Part shown: positions 28,178 through 37,400 of the stretch, piece after piece
How the letters are laid out: every line of letters starts with the position of its first letter
Numbering within the stretch: the first letter of the stretch is position 1
NCBI RefSeq assembly: GCF_003033885.1
Contig: NZ_CP024081.1
Coordinates: 3,993,736 to 4,057,735 of the forward strand
From: Pseudomonas rhizophila
Lineage (GTDB): Bacteria > Pseudomonadota > Gammaproteobacteria > Pseudomonadales > Pseudomonadaceae
Reading direction: 5' to 3'
DNA length: 64,000 nucleotides
The notes under the pieces: generated by a model
What the model saw: only the letters and a program-made list of their open reading frames with translations
Database searches by the model: none
Told to the model about the DNA's origin: nothing
Program-made: the position numbers and the translations under genes

Positions 28178-29377
28178 TCAGGCCTCTGCCTTACGTCCCA
28201 GAAACATTAGCAAAGCCAGAGCAGGCAACAATGCCACCGTCACGGCAGACAGGTTCCAGCCGAAATGTTCATACAGTGGGCTCGCCACCAACGAGCCCAA
28301 GGCACCCCCCACGAAGATGCTGGTCATGTAAACCGCATTCAGGCGCGCGCGACTGTGCGGGTCGATGGCATACACCTCTCGTTGGCCCAGCACCATGTTC
28401 AGTTGCACGGCGAAATCCAGCAGCACTGCACACACCACCAGCCAGAGGTAACTGCTGCCAGGCAGCGCCGCGATCAATAGCGAGACGGGTGCCAACAGCA
28501 GTGCAGCCAGCGTCCCGCGGCGGCCATGCCCAGCATCGGCCAAGCGCCCGGCAATCGGTGCTGCCACTGCACCGACGGCTCCGACCAGCGCAAAAATCGC
28601 AACCTGCGCCTGACTGAACGCGTGGTTACGTATCAGCTCGATGGGCGCGAGGGTCCAGAAGAGGCTGAAGCTGGCGAACAATAAGCCCTGATACAACGAA
28701 CGTTGCCGCAGAACCGGGTGGCGACGGGCAAGCGCAAACACCGAACCGATCAACGCCGGGTACGTGGCCTGATGAGTCGGCACACGCCGCGGCAGCGCAG
28801 TCGCCATAATCACGGCGATGACGGCCATCAGTGCCGCGGCGCTGAAAAACACCCCGCGCCAGCCGAACACTTCCACCAGCAGGCTCGACAGCGGACGTGA
28901 CAGCAGAATGCCCAGCAACAGCCCGCTCATGATGTTGCCAACAACGCGCCCACGCGTTGCTTCCGGCGCCAGATGCGCCGCCAGCGGCACAAGAATCTGC
29001 ACCGCCACTGAGGTAAGACCGATCAGCAAGGACAATATGAGGAACATCGACGGCGAATGCGTCAGACCGGCACACAACAGGGTCACGCTCGCAGCGAGGG
29101 TAAAACCCACGACAAGGCGTCGGTTTTCCATCAGGTCGGCCAGTGGCACCAGCAACAGCAGGCCCAACGCATAACCAAACTGTGTGAGCGAAACAATCAG
29201 ACTGGCATTGGCGCTGGACAGGCCGATCTGCGGCGCGATCAGTTCGACAATTGGCTGAGCGTAATAAAGGTTGGCAACGACCGCGCCGCAGCAAAACGCC
29301 AGGAACGCGACCATCAGGCCAGAGAGTGAAGCAGATTGTTCGGCCTTGGCCGTTGCCGCCGGGTTACCCGTGAGCAT
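28178..29377 (-). CDS. MFS transporter (12 TM, drug/metabolite efflux type)
   Basis: This 399-residue inner-membrane protein has about 12 hydrophobic segments. MFS motif A appears as LVPLADLMENRRLVVG in loop 2-3 and again in the second half as PIAGRLADAGHGRRG. It resembles arabinose-efflux (AraJ/YdhP-like) permeases; the substrate is unknown. The ATG at 29377 follows GAGGTG. It is divergent from the cytochrome/aldehyde-oxidase operon with about 300 bases between, so the LysR regulator may act on that shared region. Confidence 0.9.
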   Translation of the reverse strand: MLTGNPAATAKAEQSASLSGLMVAFLAFCCGAVVANLYYAQPIVELIAPQIGLSSANASLIVSLTQFGYALGLLLLVPLADLMENRRLVVGFTLAASVTLLCAGLTHSPSMFLILSLLIGLTSVAVQILVPLAAHLAPEATRGRVVGNIMSGLLLGILLSRPLSSLLVEVFGWRGVFFSAAALMAVIAVIMATALPRRVPTHQATYPALIGSVFALARRHPVLRQRSLYQGLLFASFSLFWTLAPIELIRNHAFSQAQVAIFALVGAVGAVAAPIAGRLADAGHGRRGTLAALLLAPVSLLIAALPGSSYLWLVVCAVLLDFAVQLNMVLGQREVYAIDPHSRARLNAVYMTSIFVGGALGSLVASPLYEHFGWNLSAVTVALLPALALLMFLGRKAEA

Positions 29378-29675
29378 GATGACACCTCGTTGAGTTCGAG
29401 AAAGTGGCGTCAAGGCTAAAGGCAGCGGTCGATCCGCAGAATCCACCCCATGAGCAATTGAGTGATGCGCCATATGCAACGCGCACTCGCCTTGCGCTTG
29501 GCGCAACAGGCTATTGCGCGATCCGCGGATACTCCAACAGCCACACCTTCCTTACCTTCGGCACTTGGCGCAGAGGTCTCTCCTCCGGCGCCCTTCCCAG
29601 GCTGACCGAGGAGCTGTTCATGACCCCCAACTCATCATCACTTGCGACCGCGCGTCTGCGGCACCGGGCATTTTC

Positions 29676-30956
29676 ATGAAGGGCAGTTTCATCAGAGCCA
29701 AGCCGTTATGGATCAGCGCCGTGGTCCTGGCTTCGGTAGGCGCGATCGGGGCCGTGATGCTGATGTGGCGTCCGGCGATAGCTCCCATCGAGCGTCCGCG
29801 AACCTTCGATTCCGCACAATTGCAACGCGGTGCTCGCGTTGTCGAGGCGGGCGATTGTGCGGTGTGCCATACACGACCCGGGGGCCAATACATGGCGGGG
29901 GGCCTGCCGCTAAGAACGCCGTTTGGCACGCTCTACAGCACCAATATCACTGCGGATCCGCAGACCGGAATTGGCCAATGGTCGCTGCCGGCATTCGAGC
30001 GGGCGATGCGCGAAGGGATCTCACGCGATGGTCACTTCCTTTACCCGGCCTTTCCATACGTACATTACCGGCGCATGACCACAGACGACATCGCTGACGC
30101 CTATGCGTACTTGATGAGCGGCCCTGCCGTGGACTCACCGGCCATGCAAAACGACATGAACTTCCCGATGAACATCCGCCCGCTAGTCTCATTCTGGAAT
30201 CTGCTGTTCCTGCACGCCAAGCCACTCACGCCAGTAGCACGACAATCTGAAGCCTGGAATCGCGGGCGTTATCTGGTCCAAGGGCCCGGCCACTGCGCAG
30301 GGTGTCATTCACCTCTGAACTTACTCGGTGCCCAGAAGAGCGGCGAAAGCCTGGCGGGCGGTTCCGTGGAGGGTTGGCAAGCGCCTTCGCTACTCGGCAT
30401 GGCCCGTGGTGCAAACGCATGGAGCACTGAGCAATTGGTGCGCTACCTTCGCGCGGAAATCGTGGAGGGGCATGGCACCGCGGCTGGACCGATGCGTGCG
30501 GTCAGTCTTGGCCTGGCACGCATGCCGGTGGCCGATGCAGAGGCGATTGCCGAGTACTTGCTGAGTCTGCCCGGCAGGGCTGTGATCAGGGAAATCCATC
30601 CCGATGCTGCCAGCGCCGAGCCCGCCGCCCAAGCCAGTGGCGCCATGCTCTTCGCCAGCGCCTGTGCCGGTTGCCATGGCGCGGCGGCACCGATGCGCGA
30701 AATCGACGGGCGTCCGGCGTTGAATCGTACGTCAGCATTACAAGCCTCAAGCGCGCGCAACTTCCTGAAAACCGTACTCGATGGCATCCCGGCCATCCCG
30801 GGCGTGCCGGGTCCGGTGATGCCGCCGTTTGCCGCCAGCCTCGACAACGCCCAACTCTCAGCCCTGGCGTCATACCTGCGCCACCAGGCCAGTCCCGACC
30901 AACCCTGGACTGACCTTTCTGCCACCCTTGAAGCGATACGCCAGGAGACGAAATGA
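29676..30956 (+). CDS. Tri-haem cytochrome c subunit of a membrane dehydrogenase
   Basis: This 426-residue protein has an N-terminal membrane anchor or signal (KPLWISAVVLASVGAIGAVM, about 9-28). Three CxxCH motifs lie at residues 61 (CAVCH), 207 (CAGCH) and 330 (CAGCH). This is the layout of the cytochrome subunits of acetic-acid-bacterial alcohol/aldehyde dehydrogenases, which pass electrons to ubiquinone or an oxidase. The ATG at 29676 lies just ahead of the anchor. It overlaps the 2Fe-2S subunit gene by 4 bases (ATGA), so it is the electron acceptor of the molybdo-enzyme that follows. Confidence 0.92.
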   Translation: MKGSFIRAKPLWISAVVLASVGAIGAVMLMWRPAIAPIERPRTFDSAQLQRGARVVEAGDCAVCHTRPGGQYMAGGLPLRTPFGTLYSTNITADPQTGIGQWSLPAFERAMREGISRDGHFLYPAFPYVHYRRMTTDDIADAYAYLMSGPAVDSPAMQNDMNFPMNIRPLVSFWNLLFLHAKPLTPVARQSEAWNRGRYLVQGPGHCAGCHSPLNLLGAQKSGESLAGGSVEGWQAPSLLGMARGANAWSTEQLVRYLRAEIVEGHGTAAGPMRAVSLGLARMPVADAEAIAEYLLSLPGRAVIREIHPDAASAEPAAQASGAMLFASACAGCHGAAAPMREIDGRPALNRTSALQASSARNFLKTVLDGIPAIPGVPGPVMPPFAASLDNAQLSALASYLRHQASPDQPWTDLSATLEAIRQETK

Positions 30957-31426
30957 CCCAAGTCACTCTCAATGTCAACGGCTCGCCCCAGACACTGGAG
31001 CTGGAACCTGACATGCCGCTGCTCTACGCGCTGCGCAATCACCTGGGGCTCAATGGCGCCAAATACGGGTGCGGCTTGGGCCAATGCGGTGCCTGTACCG
31101 TCATTGTCGATGACAAGCCTGTGTTTTCCTGCGTGACACCCTGCGCGGGCCTTGACGGCAAACAGGTTAGAACGGTTGAAAGCCTCGGCACCGTCGAGCG
31201 CCCCGGCCCTTTACAGAAGGCCTTCATCGATAAACAGGCGGCCCAGTGCGGCTACTGCATCGCCGGTATGTTGATGCGCGCCCAGGCATTGCTGGAAAGC
31301 AATCCGTCCCCGGACGAACAGACCATACGCCAGTACATGGCAGGCAACCTGTGTCGGTGCGGAACCCACCTGCGAATTATCGACGCGATCAGCCTTGTAG
31401 CCAGGCAAAACCGGAGTTCGCTATGA
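30953..31426 (+). CDS. 2Fe-2S subunit of molybdopterin aldehyde oxidoreductase (IorA-like)
   Basis: This 157-residue small subunit of the xanthine-oxidase family binds two 2Fe-2S clusters. The plant-ferredoxin type cluster has YGCGLGQCGACTV plus a later Cys in VFSCVTPC, and the alpha-helical domain cluster has QCGYCIAGMLM and GNLCRCGTH. It moves electrons from the molybdenum cofactor to the cytochrome encoded just upstream. It has no signal peptide, so it probably crosses the membrane folded and bound to the Tat-tagged large subunit. Coupled by ATGA to both neighbours. Confidence 0.94.
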   Translation: MTQVTLNVNGSPQTLELEPDMPLLYALRNHLGLNGAKYGCGLGQCGACTVIVDDKPVFSCVTPCAGLDGKQVRTVESLGTVERPGPLQKAFIDKQAAQCGYCIAGMLMRAQALLESNPSPDEQTIRQYMAGNLCRCGTHLRIIDAISLVARQNRSSL

Positions 31427-33660
31427 CGCAGGTTAAAGAGATGACTCACAGTCGCCGCGCCTTCTTGAAGGGCGGCGCCTTGTTGATGGCATTCACCCTC
31501 GCGCCGATGACCCGACGCGCATGGGCAGACACCGAAGTTGATACGCTTGGCACGGTAGTGCGGGCGCCGGACCTGCCCGGCAGCCTGCGCACCAACCCCT
31601 ATCTCGATGCCTGGATCCGGGTCGGCGCAGATGGCATCACCGTCTACACCGGCAAGGTTGAGTTGGGCACCGGCGTCAAGACAGCCCTATTGCAAATAGC
31701 CGCGGAACGCCTGGAAGTCTCCCCGGCGGCGATCAATTTGCTTACCGCCGATACGGCTCTGACACCTAACGAAGGCTACACCGCCGGTAGCCACAGTATT
31801 TTCGACAGTGGGACCGCGCTGTACAACGCGGCGGCGCAGGTACGTGAGTTACTGCTGGAGTCGGCCGGGCGTAGCTGGGAGGTATTGCCGGCACTGCTGA
31901 GCACCGAGCAAGGCATCATTCTCGGCCCCACCGGGCAGCGAATGAGCTATGCCGACGCCGTCAAGAATGTCGATCTGCACCTCTACGCCAAGGCCGAATC
32001 GCCGGTCATGCCGGCGACGCAATTCAAGCTGATCGGCCATTCGCTGCAAAGGCTGGATATTGCGGCCAAAGTCAGCGGCGGTGCCGCGTTCGTTCAAGAC
32101 ATTCGTCTGCCAGGCATGGTGCATGCGCGAGTCATCCGCCCGCCGCGTCCCGGCAGCAGGCTGGAGGTCTTCGATGCGAAATCGATCAAGATGCTGCCCG
32201 GGGTCGTGCAAGTGATTCGTGATGGTAATTATCTGGCCGTGGTGGCGCTTGATGAATGGCAAGCGATCAAGGCCATGCGCAGCGGATACGAATCGGCCTA
32301 TTGGAGTGGTGGTCAGGCAATCCCCGAGTCTGGATCGATCCATACCTTGCTCGAACGGCTCCCCTCACGCCGTTATCCAATCAGTCATGAAGGTACCCCG
32401 CAAGACGTGCCCCACCATAGCTACCGCGCGCGCGTAACCAAACAGTATTTGATGCACGGCTCCATCGGCCCGTCATGCGCCGTGGCCTGGCTCAAGGACG
32501 GCACCCTCACGGTCTGGACCCACACACAGGGTGTGTACCCCCTGCGCGCCGGGATTGCCGAAATGACAGGACTGCCACCCGAGCGCGTTCGTTGTATCCA
32601 CACCGAAGGCTCGGGTTGCTATGGTCACAACGGCGCGGACGATGCAGCGGCCGACGCGGCGCTAATTGCCATGCGACTACCGGGCACCCCGGTTCGGGTG
32701 CAGTGGATGCGCGAACAGGAAAATCTCTGGGAGCCCTACAGCTCGGCGATGATTACCGAGGTCCAGGCCAACCTTGATGCGCAGGGTCGACTGCAGGACT
32801 GGAACTGCGAGCTATGGACCACGCCTCATAACGAACGCATCGTCAATGCCGGACGCTTGCTGCCGGCGCGGCTGCTGGCCCGCCCTTTCATCTCTGCGCC
32901 TTCGGTGCCTATCGCACAACCCGAAGGCGACGGCGATCGCAACGCGGTGCCCCTGTACACATTGGGCTCGACGCGCATCGACATGAACTTCGTTACCGAG
33001 ATGCCATTTCGCACATCGGCCATGCGTTCACTCGGCGCGCACATCAACATTTTCGCAATCGAGGCCTGCATGGATGAGCTGGCCATCAAGGCCGAAGTCG
33101 ATCCAGTTGCCTTGCGCCTTGCCCATCTGACCGATCCCAGGGCGCGAGCCGTGGTGGAGCGAGTTCGCGACGCCATTGCCTGGCCGCAAAGAAGCAGCGC
33201 TCCTGGCGCGGGCATAGGTTTCGCGTTCGCCCGCTACAAAAACATCATGGGGTATTGCGCCATCGCGGTGCGCCTTCAGGTGCACCCTCAGACTGGCGAA
33301 GTGCAGATCGATCACGTCGTCACAGCCGTGGACGTTGGGCAGATCGTCAATCCCGACGGCTTGCGCAACCAAGTGCAAGGGGGGGTCGTCCAGTCAACCA
33401 GTTGGACGCTGTATGAAAAAGTCGCCTATGACCCCGGAGGCATTCGCAGCTACGACTGGAGTGGTTACCCGATCCTGCGCTTTTCGCAAGTGCCCAAAAA
33501 GGTCGACGTCCATCTGCTCGATCAACCGGGACAACCGTTTCTCGGCGCCGCCGAGATCGTCCAGGGACCAATGGCTGCGGCCATTGGCAATGCCATCGCG
33601 AATGCCACAGGGCGGCGCTGGTTGAACCTTCCCCTGACTCGCTCGCAGCAGCCGTCATGA
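31423..33660 (+). CDS. Molybdopterin-binding large subunit of aldehyde oxidoreductase (IorB-like), Tat-exported
   Basis: This 745-residue protein is of the isoquinoline 1-oxidoreductase beta / aldehyde dehydrogenase type. A twin-arginine signal (SRRAFLKGG, residues 10-18) precedes the hydrophobic stretch. The body holds two Moco domains: GKVELGTGVKTALLQIAAER, LIGHSLQRLDIAAKVSGGA, GSGCYGHNGADDAAADA, and the C-terminal FLGAAEIVQGPMAAAIGNAI with the likely catalytic Glu. It would oxidise an aldehyde or N-heterocycle in the periplasm. Start chosen at 31423, which overlaps the 2Fe-2S gene stop. Confidence 0.94.
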   Translation: MTQVKEMTHSRRAFLKGGALLMAFTLAPMTRRAWADTEVDTLGTVVRAPDLPGSLRTNPYLDAWIRVGADGITVYTGKVELGTGVKTALLQIAAERLEVSPAAINLLTADTALTPNEGYTAGSHSIFDSGTALYNAAAQVRELLLESAGRSWEVLPALLSTEQGIILGPTGQRMSYADAVKNVDLHLYAKAESPVMPATQFKLIGHSLQRLDIAAKVSGGAAFVQDIRLPGMVHARVIRPPRPGSRLEVFDAKSIKMLPGVVQVIRDGNYLAVVALDEWQAIKAMRSGYESAYWSGGQAIPESGSIHTLLERLPSRRYPISHEGTPQDVPHHSYRARVTKQYLMHGSIGPSCAVAWLKDGTLTVWTHTQGVYPLRAGIAEMTGLPPERVRCIHTEGSGCYGHNGADDAAADAALIAMRLPGTPVRVQWMREQENLWEPYSSAMITEVQANLDAQGRLQDWNCELWTTPHNERIVNAGRLLPARLLARPFISAPSVPIAQPEGDGDRNAVPLYTLGSTRIDMNFVTEMPFRTSAMRSLGAHINIFAIEACMDELAIKAEVDPVALRLAHLTDPRARAVVERVRDAIAWPQRSSAPGAGIGFAFARYKNIMGYCAIAVRLQVHPQTGEVQIDHVVTAVDVGQIVNPDGLRNQVQGGVVQSTSWTLYEKVAYDPGGIRSYDWSGYPILRFSQVPKKVDVHLLDQPGQPFLGAAEIVQGPMAAAIGNAIANATGRRWLNLPLTRSQQPS

Positions 33661-33662
33661 AC

Positions 33663-33697
33663 CCACGCTGCATTGCAAATCACGCAATGCAGCGTGG
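33663..33697 (+). terminator. Hairpin after the molybdo-enzyme operon
   Basis: CCACGCTGCATTGC and GCAATGCAGCGTGG are perfect 14-bp arms with a 7-base loop, directly after the stop at 33660. There is no T-run, so it may be a weak terminator or an RNA-stabilising hairpin. Confidence 0.65.
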
Positions 33698-33808
33698 CGA
33701 AGTGTGTGGATTATCAGGCGTCATCGCGCCGTTTAACTTAAGTACAGCCAGTGCCTGGCCCAGGTCAGACGCCACCCTGCCTGCACTTTTCGATTATTGG
33801 AGAACACC

Positions 33809-34921
33809 ATGACGCCACATCTGTTTCGTCCCATCGCATTAGGTCCGTACACACTTGCCCACCGTGTGGCGATGGCACCGCTGACACGCTCTCGCGCCGG
33901 GCAACCGGGCGACACTCCGACAGCGATGAATGCCGAGTACTACCGCCAACGTGCAAGCGCCGCCTTGATCATCACCGAAGCGACGCAAATATCCCGACAG
34001 GGCCAGGGTTATGCCTGGACGCCGGGCATCTACAGCGATGAACAGGTGCAGGCCTGGGGCGAAGTCAGCGACGCCGTGCATGAGGCGGGTGGTTTGATCT
34101 TCATGCAGCTTTGGCATGTGGGCCGCGTATCGCACCCCAGTTTTCAGCCCGACAACGCGCTGCCGGTTGCCCCGAGTGCATTACCCGTACCTGGCAAGAC
34201 GTTCATTGTCGATACCGATGGTCACGGCGTCTGGGGTGATGTGCCGGTGCCACGAGCGCTGCAAACCTCGGAGCTCGCCGGCATTATCAGCGACTACCGC
34301 AAGGCTGCACGCAATGCGATGAACGCCGGAATGGATGGTGTGGAAATTCACGCGGGCAATGGTTATCTGCTGGATCAATTTATCAACAGTAACAGTAACC
34401 AGCGCACTGACCGTTACGGCGGCAGCCTGGAAAATCGTGCTCGCCTGTTACTGGAAGTGGTGGCTGCCGTAGTCGATGAGGTCGGTCCAGAACGCGTGGG
34501 CGTGCGTCTGACACCCATGGGGCGCTTCATGGGCATGGGTGATGAAACCCCTGAGGCTACATTCGGCCATATCGTGCGTTCGTTGAACCACTGGAACTTG
34601 GCCTACCTGCACCTCGTCGAGCCCGCCGTCGTCGGCACTGTAAAAGATGAGAACTTCGATCCGCGCTGGGATGCCATTATCGGTCAGTTGCGTGCAGCCT
34701 GGGACGGCGTACTGATGATCGCCGGCGGCTACGATCCAAAGACGGCAGAACAGGCGCTGATCGACGGCCGCGCGGACATCATCGCGTTCGGCAGGCCGTT
34801 TCTGGCCAATCCTGATCTGCCACGGCGAATTCGCGAAGGGTTGTCACTCAATGCGCCGGATCCGAGCACATTCTTTGGTGGCGACCAGCGTGGATATGTG
34901 GATTATCCGGTTCATTCCTGA
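33809..34921 (+). CDS. Old Yellow Enzyme family FMN ene-reductase (NemA-like)
   Basis: This 370-residue protein is an FMN-dependent flavoprotein that reduces activated C=C bonds. N-terminal MAPLTRSRA and LQLWHVGRVSHPS bind FMN. The substrate pair H181/N184 and Y186 lie in EIHAGNGYLLDQFI, followed by NQRTDRYGGSLENRARL. The end GGYDPKTAEQALIDGRADII and GRPFLANPDLP are usual for alkene reductases. TGGAGAACACC precedes the ATG. It lies 148 bases after the molybdo-enzyme operon and is possibly co-regulated with it as a detoxification set. Confidence 0.94.
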   Translation: MTPHLFRPIALGPYTLAHRVAMAPLTRSRAGQPGDTPTAMNAEYYRQRASAALIITEATQISRQGQGYAWTPGIYSDEQVQAWGEVSDAVHEAGGLIFMQLWHVGRVSHPSFQPDNALPVAPSALPVPGKTFIVDTDGHGVWGDVPVPRALQTSELAGIISDYRKAARNAMNAGMDGVEIHAGNGYLLDQFINSNSNQRTDRYGGSLENRARLLLEVVAAVVDEVGPERVGVRLTPMGRFMGMGDETPEATFGHIVRSLNHWNLAYLHLVEPAVVGTVKDENFDPRWDAIIGQLRAAWDGVLMIAGGYDPKTAEQALIDGRADIIAFGRPFLANPDLPRRIREGLSLNAPDPSTFFGGDQRGYVDYPVHS

Positions 34922-34950
34922 GCTGTGACCGTTGTAATAGACCAAGCCAA

Positions 34951-34979
34951 AAGTCGGCCGCCACTGTGGCGGCTGACTT
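34951..34979 (+). terminator. Terminator hairpin after the ene-reductase gene
   Basis: AAGTCGGCCGCCA-CTG-TGGCGGCTGACTT pairs over 13 positions with one G-T. It lies 30 bases after the stop. The remaining 237 bases up to the kinase gene hold no gene that I can support. Confidence 0.75.
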
Positions 34980-35216
34980 AATCTACGCCCGCCGCTAGCC
35001 TCCCACATCGCCCCGCCTCCTTAGCGCTACACTCACGTCATTGACGTACCACGCCATCGTTAGCAGGGAGCTCGACGTGCACCCAGGCAAAAGCAGACCC
35101 ACGCCACCTATACAACACCAAACAAACACCCCACCCATCGTCCCATGCTGCGCAATCCTGCCTTATCTTGGGAACTCACCGATCTGCCCGGCCAATAGCC
35201 TTGACGGGAGGACCGT

Positions 35217-37013
35217 GTGACCACTCTCATCAAAAAATATAAATGGCCCGCCTTGTTGGCTGTCGCGCTTGCTGTGTTTTCGGCCTTGATATTCTTTTTA
35301 GTCAAATCCTACACCTACGACGCCTCCACCTATTTCGAATCCCGGGACTTCATCCGCCAACTCAAACAATCCGACGCCAACTGGAACGTCAAAATCCTGC
35401 GAAAGAAGATCGGCATCAATAACAACCTGTCGCTGACCCCGCCACCTGAAGCGGCCAGTCGATGGGCGCAGTTGGAGCAGCTCAACAATTCTGGTCCTTT
35501 GGCGGCCCTTTGGGCATCCAGGCGCCAGGGCTATGTGGAGGCGGTGAGGAACAAAAGCCTGCTGGTGGAGCAGTTCCAGCAACACAACACCCGCTTACGC
35601 ACCGCTCTGGATGCGCTGCCACTTGCCGAGGACGACATCCAGACACGGCTCAGGGAGATGGACGCCGACACTCCGATAAACCGCCTAGAGATTGCCTCCA
35701 GTGTCCTTGACCTGACTCTGACAACGCTTGAGTACGCCCTTTATGTCACCTCGGACAAGGCCGAAGAAGTAAGGAGCCAGCTCAATGCGCTGGAGCAATA
35801 CATGGCCCAACTGCCCCAGCCCTACCAGCCGTCCTTTACCACGCTGACACAACATGTCGAATCCATTATCCAGGAACAACCGATCGTCAATGACCTCATT
35901 GACCGCATCAGTGTGATCCCGGTCGCTCAAGAGCTGGACAGTATTAACGAGCTGTTGAACGAAACCCAACGCAGGACCGCCGAGACCGAACGCCAATATC
36001 ACATCTATCTGGCTGTATGCGCCGGCCTCATGGCCATTTTGATGATCTACCTTGCTGCGCGGTTGGTTCGCAGTTCCGCGCTCATCACTCAGATTAACCA
36101 GGAACTGCAATTCTCCAATGAACGGCTGGAAGAACGGGTGGAAGATCGCACTCGCGAGTTGATGCAGGCCGAACGTGAGCTGGTGGAGGCGGCGCGAATG
36201 GCGGGAATGGCCGAGATTGCGACCAACGTGTTGCATAACGTGGGGAACGTTCTCAACAGCGTGAATATTTCGGCGGACCTGGTGACCCGCAAGTTGAAAA
36301 ACAGCAAGACGCTCGGTCTGGGCAAAGCGGTAAAAATGATGAATGAGCATGCCGAGGATTTGGGCCGTTTCATTACCCTGGATGAAAAAGGCAAATTGTT
36401 GCCTCGTTATTTCAATGAGCTGGTCGAGTCCATCAATGCCGAACAGGGACTGCTCATTGACGAGCTGGCACAACTGACCAAGAGCATTGACCACATCAAG
36501 GAAATCGTCGCCACCCAACAAACCTACGCTGGCGCCGCGAGATTGATCGAGCCGCTCAATGTCAAGGATCTGTTCGAAGATGCGTTACGCATGAACGCAG
36601 GCGCGCTGAGCCGGCACCATGTCACGGTCATCAAGGATTTTCAGGACATCCCCACCATCCTGGGAGACAAGCACAGGTTGCTGTTGATCCTGATCAACCT
36701 GATCAGCAACGCCAAGTTCGCAATGTCGAATGTTTCCGGGCATCCGCGGGAAATCACGCTGGGGATCCAGATCGTCGCTGAGAGTACGTTACGCCTAAGC
36801 GTCAAGGATCGAGGCGAGGGTATTGCGCCGCAGAACCAGGCTCGAATCTTTAACCACGGGTTCACGACCCGCAAGGACGGCCATGGATTTGGCTTGCACA
36901 GCTGTGCTCTGGCCGCGGTTGAAATGAATGGTCGTCTCTACGCCCAGAGCGATGGGCCTGGTCAAGGGGCCTTGTTCACTCTGGAGATCCCGTTGGAACT
37001 GGCCAATACCTGA
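35217..37013 (+). CDS. Membrane sensor histidine kinase with DAHL-type periplasmic domain
   Basis: This 598-residue protein has TM1 at about residues 8-29, an all-helical periplasmic domain of about 230 residues (DAHL-type by position and character), and TM2 at about 262-285 (YHIYLAVCAGLMAILMIYLA). A short coiled coil leads to the phosphoacceptor H340 in NVLHNVGNVLNSV, and the ATPase domain has an N box (LINLISNAKFAM), G1 (VKDRGEGIA), F box (FNHGFTTRKDGHG) and G2. GTG start with GGGAGGA 5 bases upstream. No response regulator is next to it, so it is an orphan kinase. Confidence 0.92.
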   Translation: MTTLIKKYKWPALLAVALAVFSALIFFLVKSYTYDASTYFESRDFIRQLKQSDANWNVKILRKKIGINNNLSLTPPPEAASRWAQLEQLNNSGPLAALWASRRQGYVEAVRNKSLLVEQFQQHNTRLRTALDALPLAEDDIQTRLREMDADTPINRLEIASSVLDLTLTTLEYALYVTSDKAEEVRSQLNALEQYMAQLPQPYQPSFTTLTQHVESIIQEQPIVNDLIDRISVIPVAQELDSINELLNETQRRTAETERQYHIYLAVCAGLMAILMIYLAARLVRSSALITQINQELQFSNERLEERVEDRTRELMQAERELVEAARMAGMAEIATNVLHNVGNVLNSVNISADLVTRKLKNSKTLGLGKAVKMMNEHAEDLGRFITLDEKGKLLPRYFNELVESINAEQGLLIDELAQLTKSIDHIKEIVATQQTYAGAARLIEPLNVKDLFEDALRMNAGALSRHHVTVIKDFQDIPTILGDKHRLLLILINLISNAKFAMSNVSGHPREITLGIQIVAESTLRLSVKDRGEGIAPQNQARIFNHGFTTRKDGHGFGLHSCALAAVEMNGRLYAQSDGPGQGALFTLEIPLELANT

Positions 37014-37017
37014 ACCA

Positions 37018-37082
37018 CTGGGGCGAGTTGGCTGCGTGCATAGCATCTTTCGGGTTGCGTGCGTGCAGCCAACTCGCCCCAG
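37018..37082. repeat. Perfect 18-bp inverted repeat after the kinase gene
   Basis: The arms CTGGGGCGAGTTGGCTGC (37018-37035) and its exact reverse complement (37065-37082) enclose a 29-base loop. It begins 5 bases after the kinase stop. It may serve as a terminator for both converging genes, but it lacks a T-run and is larger than usual. Confidence 0.75.
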
Positions 37083-37104
37083 CGAACACGACCTTCTAGC
37101 GCTG

Positions 37105-37296
37105 CTATTTAGTGTTAGCCGATCGCTCGCTTCGGTTTCTGCGTACCGGCAACGCCGCCGCGTAAGCCAGCGCTTCCTCACGGGAAGCAAAGGAGCCAAG
37201 CCGGTCCACTTGGGTGCAGACCCGCCATGGGCCGCTGTTCACACTGAGTACGTCATAACCGTTGATGTGCACTTTCGTTAGCATCGCAGCACTCAT
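37105..37296 (-). CDS. Small hypothetical protein (63 aa)
   Basis: The gene is short but has a strong ribosome site (AGGAGGTAACT before the ATG). The sequence GPWRVCTQVDRLGSFASREE with the following ALAYAAALP has the look of a compact beta-hairpin plus helix unit, reminiscent of DUF2188-type small proteins. It ends with a basic tail (PVRRNRSERSANTK). Function unknown. It converges with the kinase gene. Confidence 0.7.
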   Translation of the reverse strand: MSAAMLTKVHINGYDVLSVNSGPWRVCTQVDRLGSFASREEALAYAAALPVRRNRSERSANTK

Positions 37297-37400
37297 AGTT
37301 ACCTCCTGCCAGATAAACCTAAGGTACGCCCCTTACCTTACACTCAGTTGGCACCAGGGCATCAACCGGGCGTCGCAATTTCCCGGGAGCGGCATACTCG

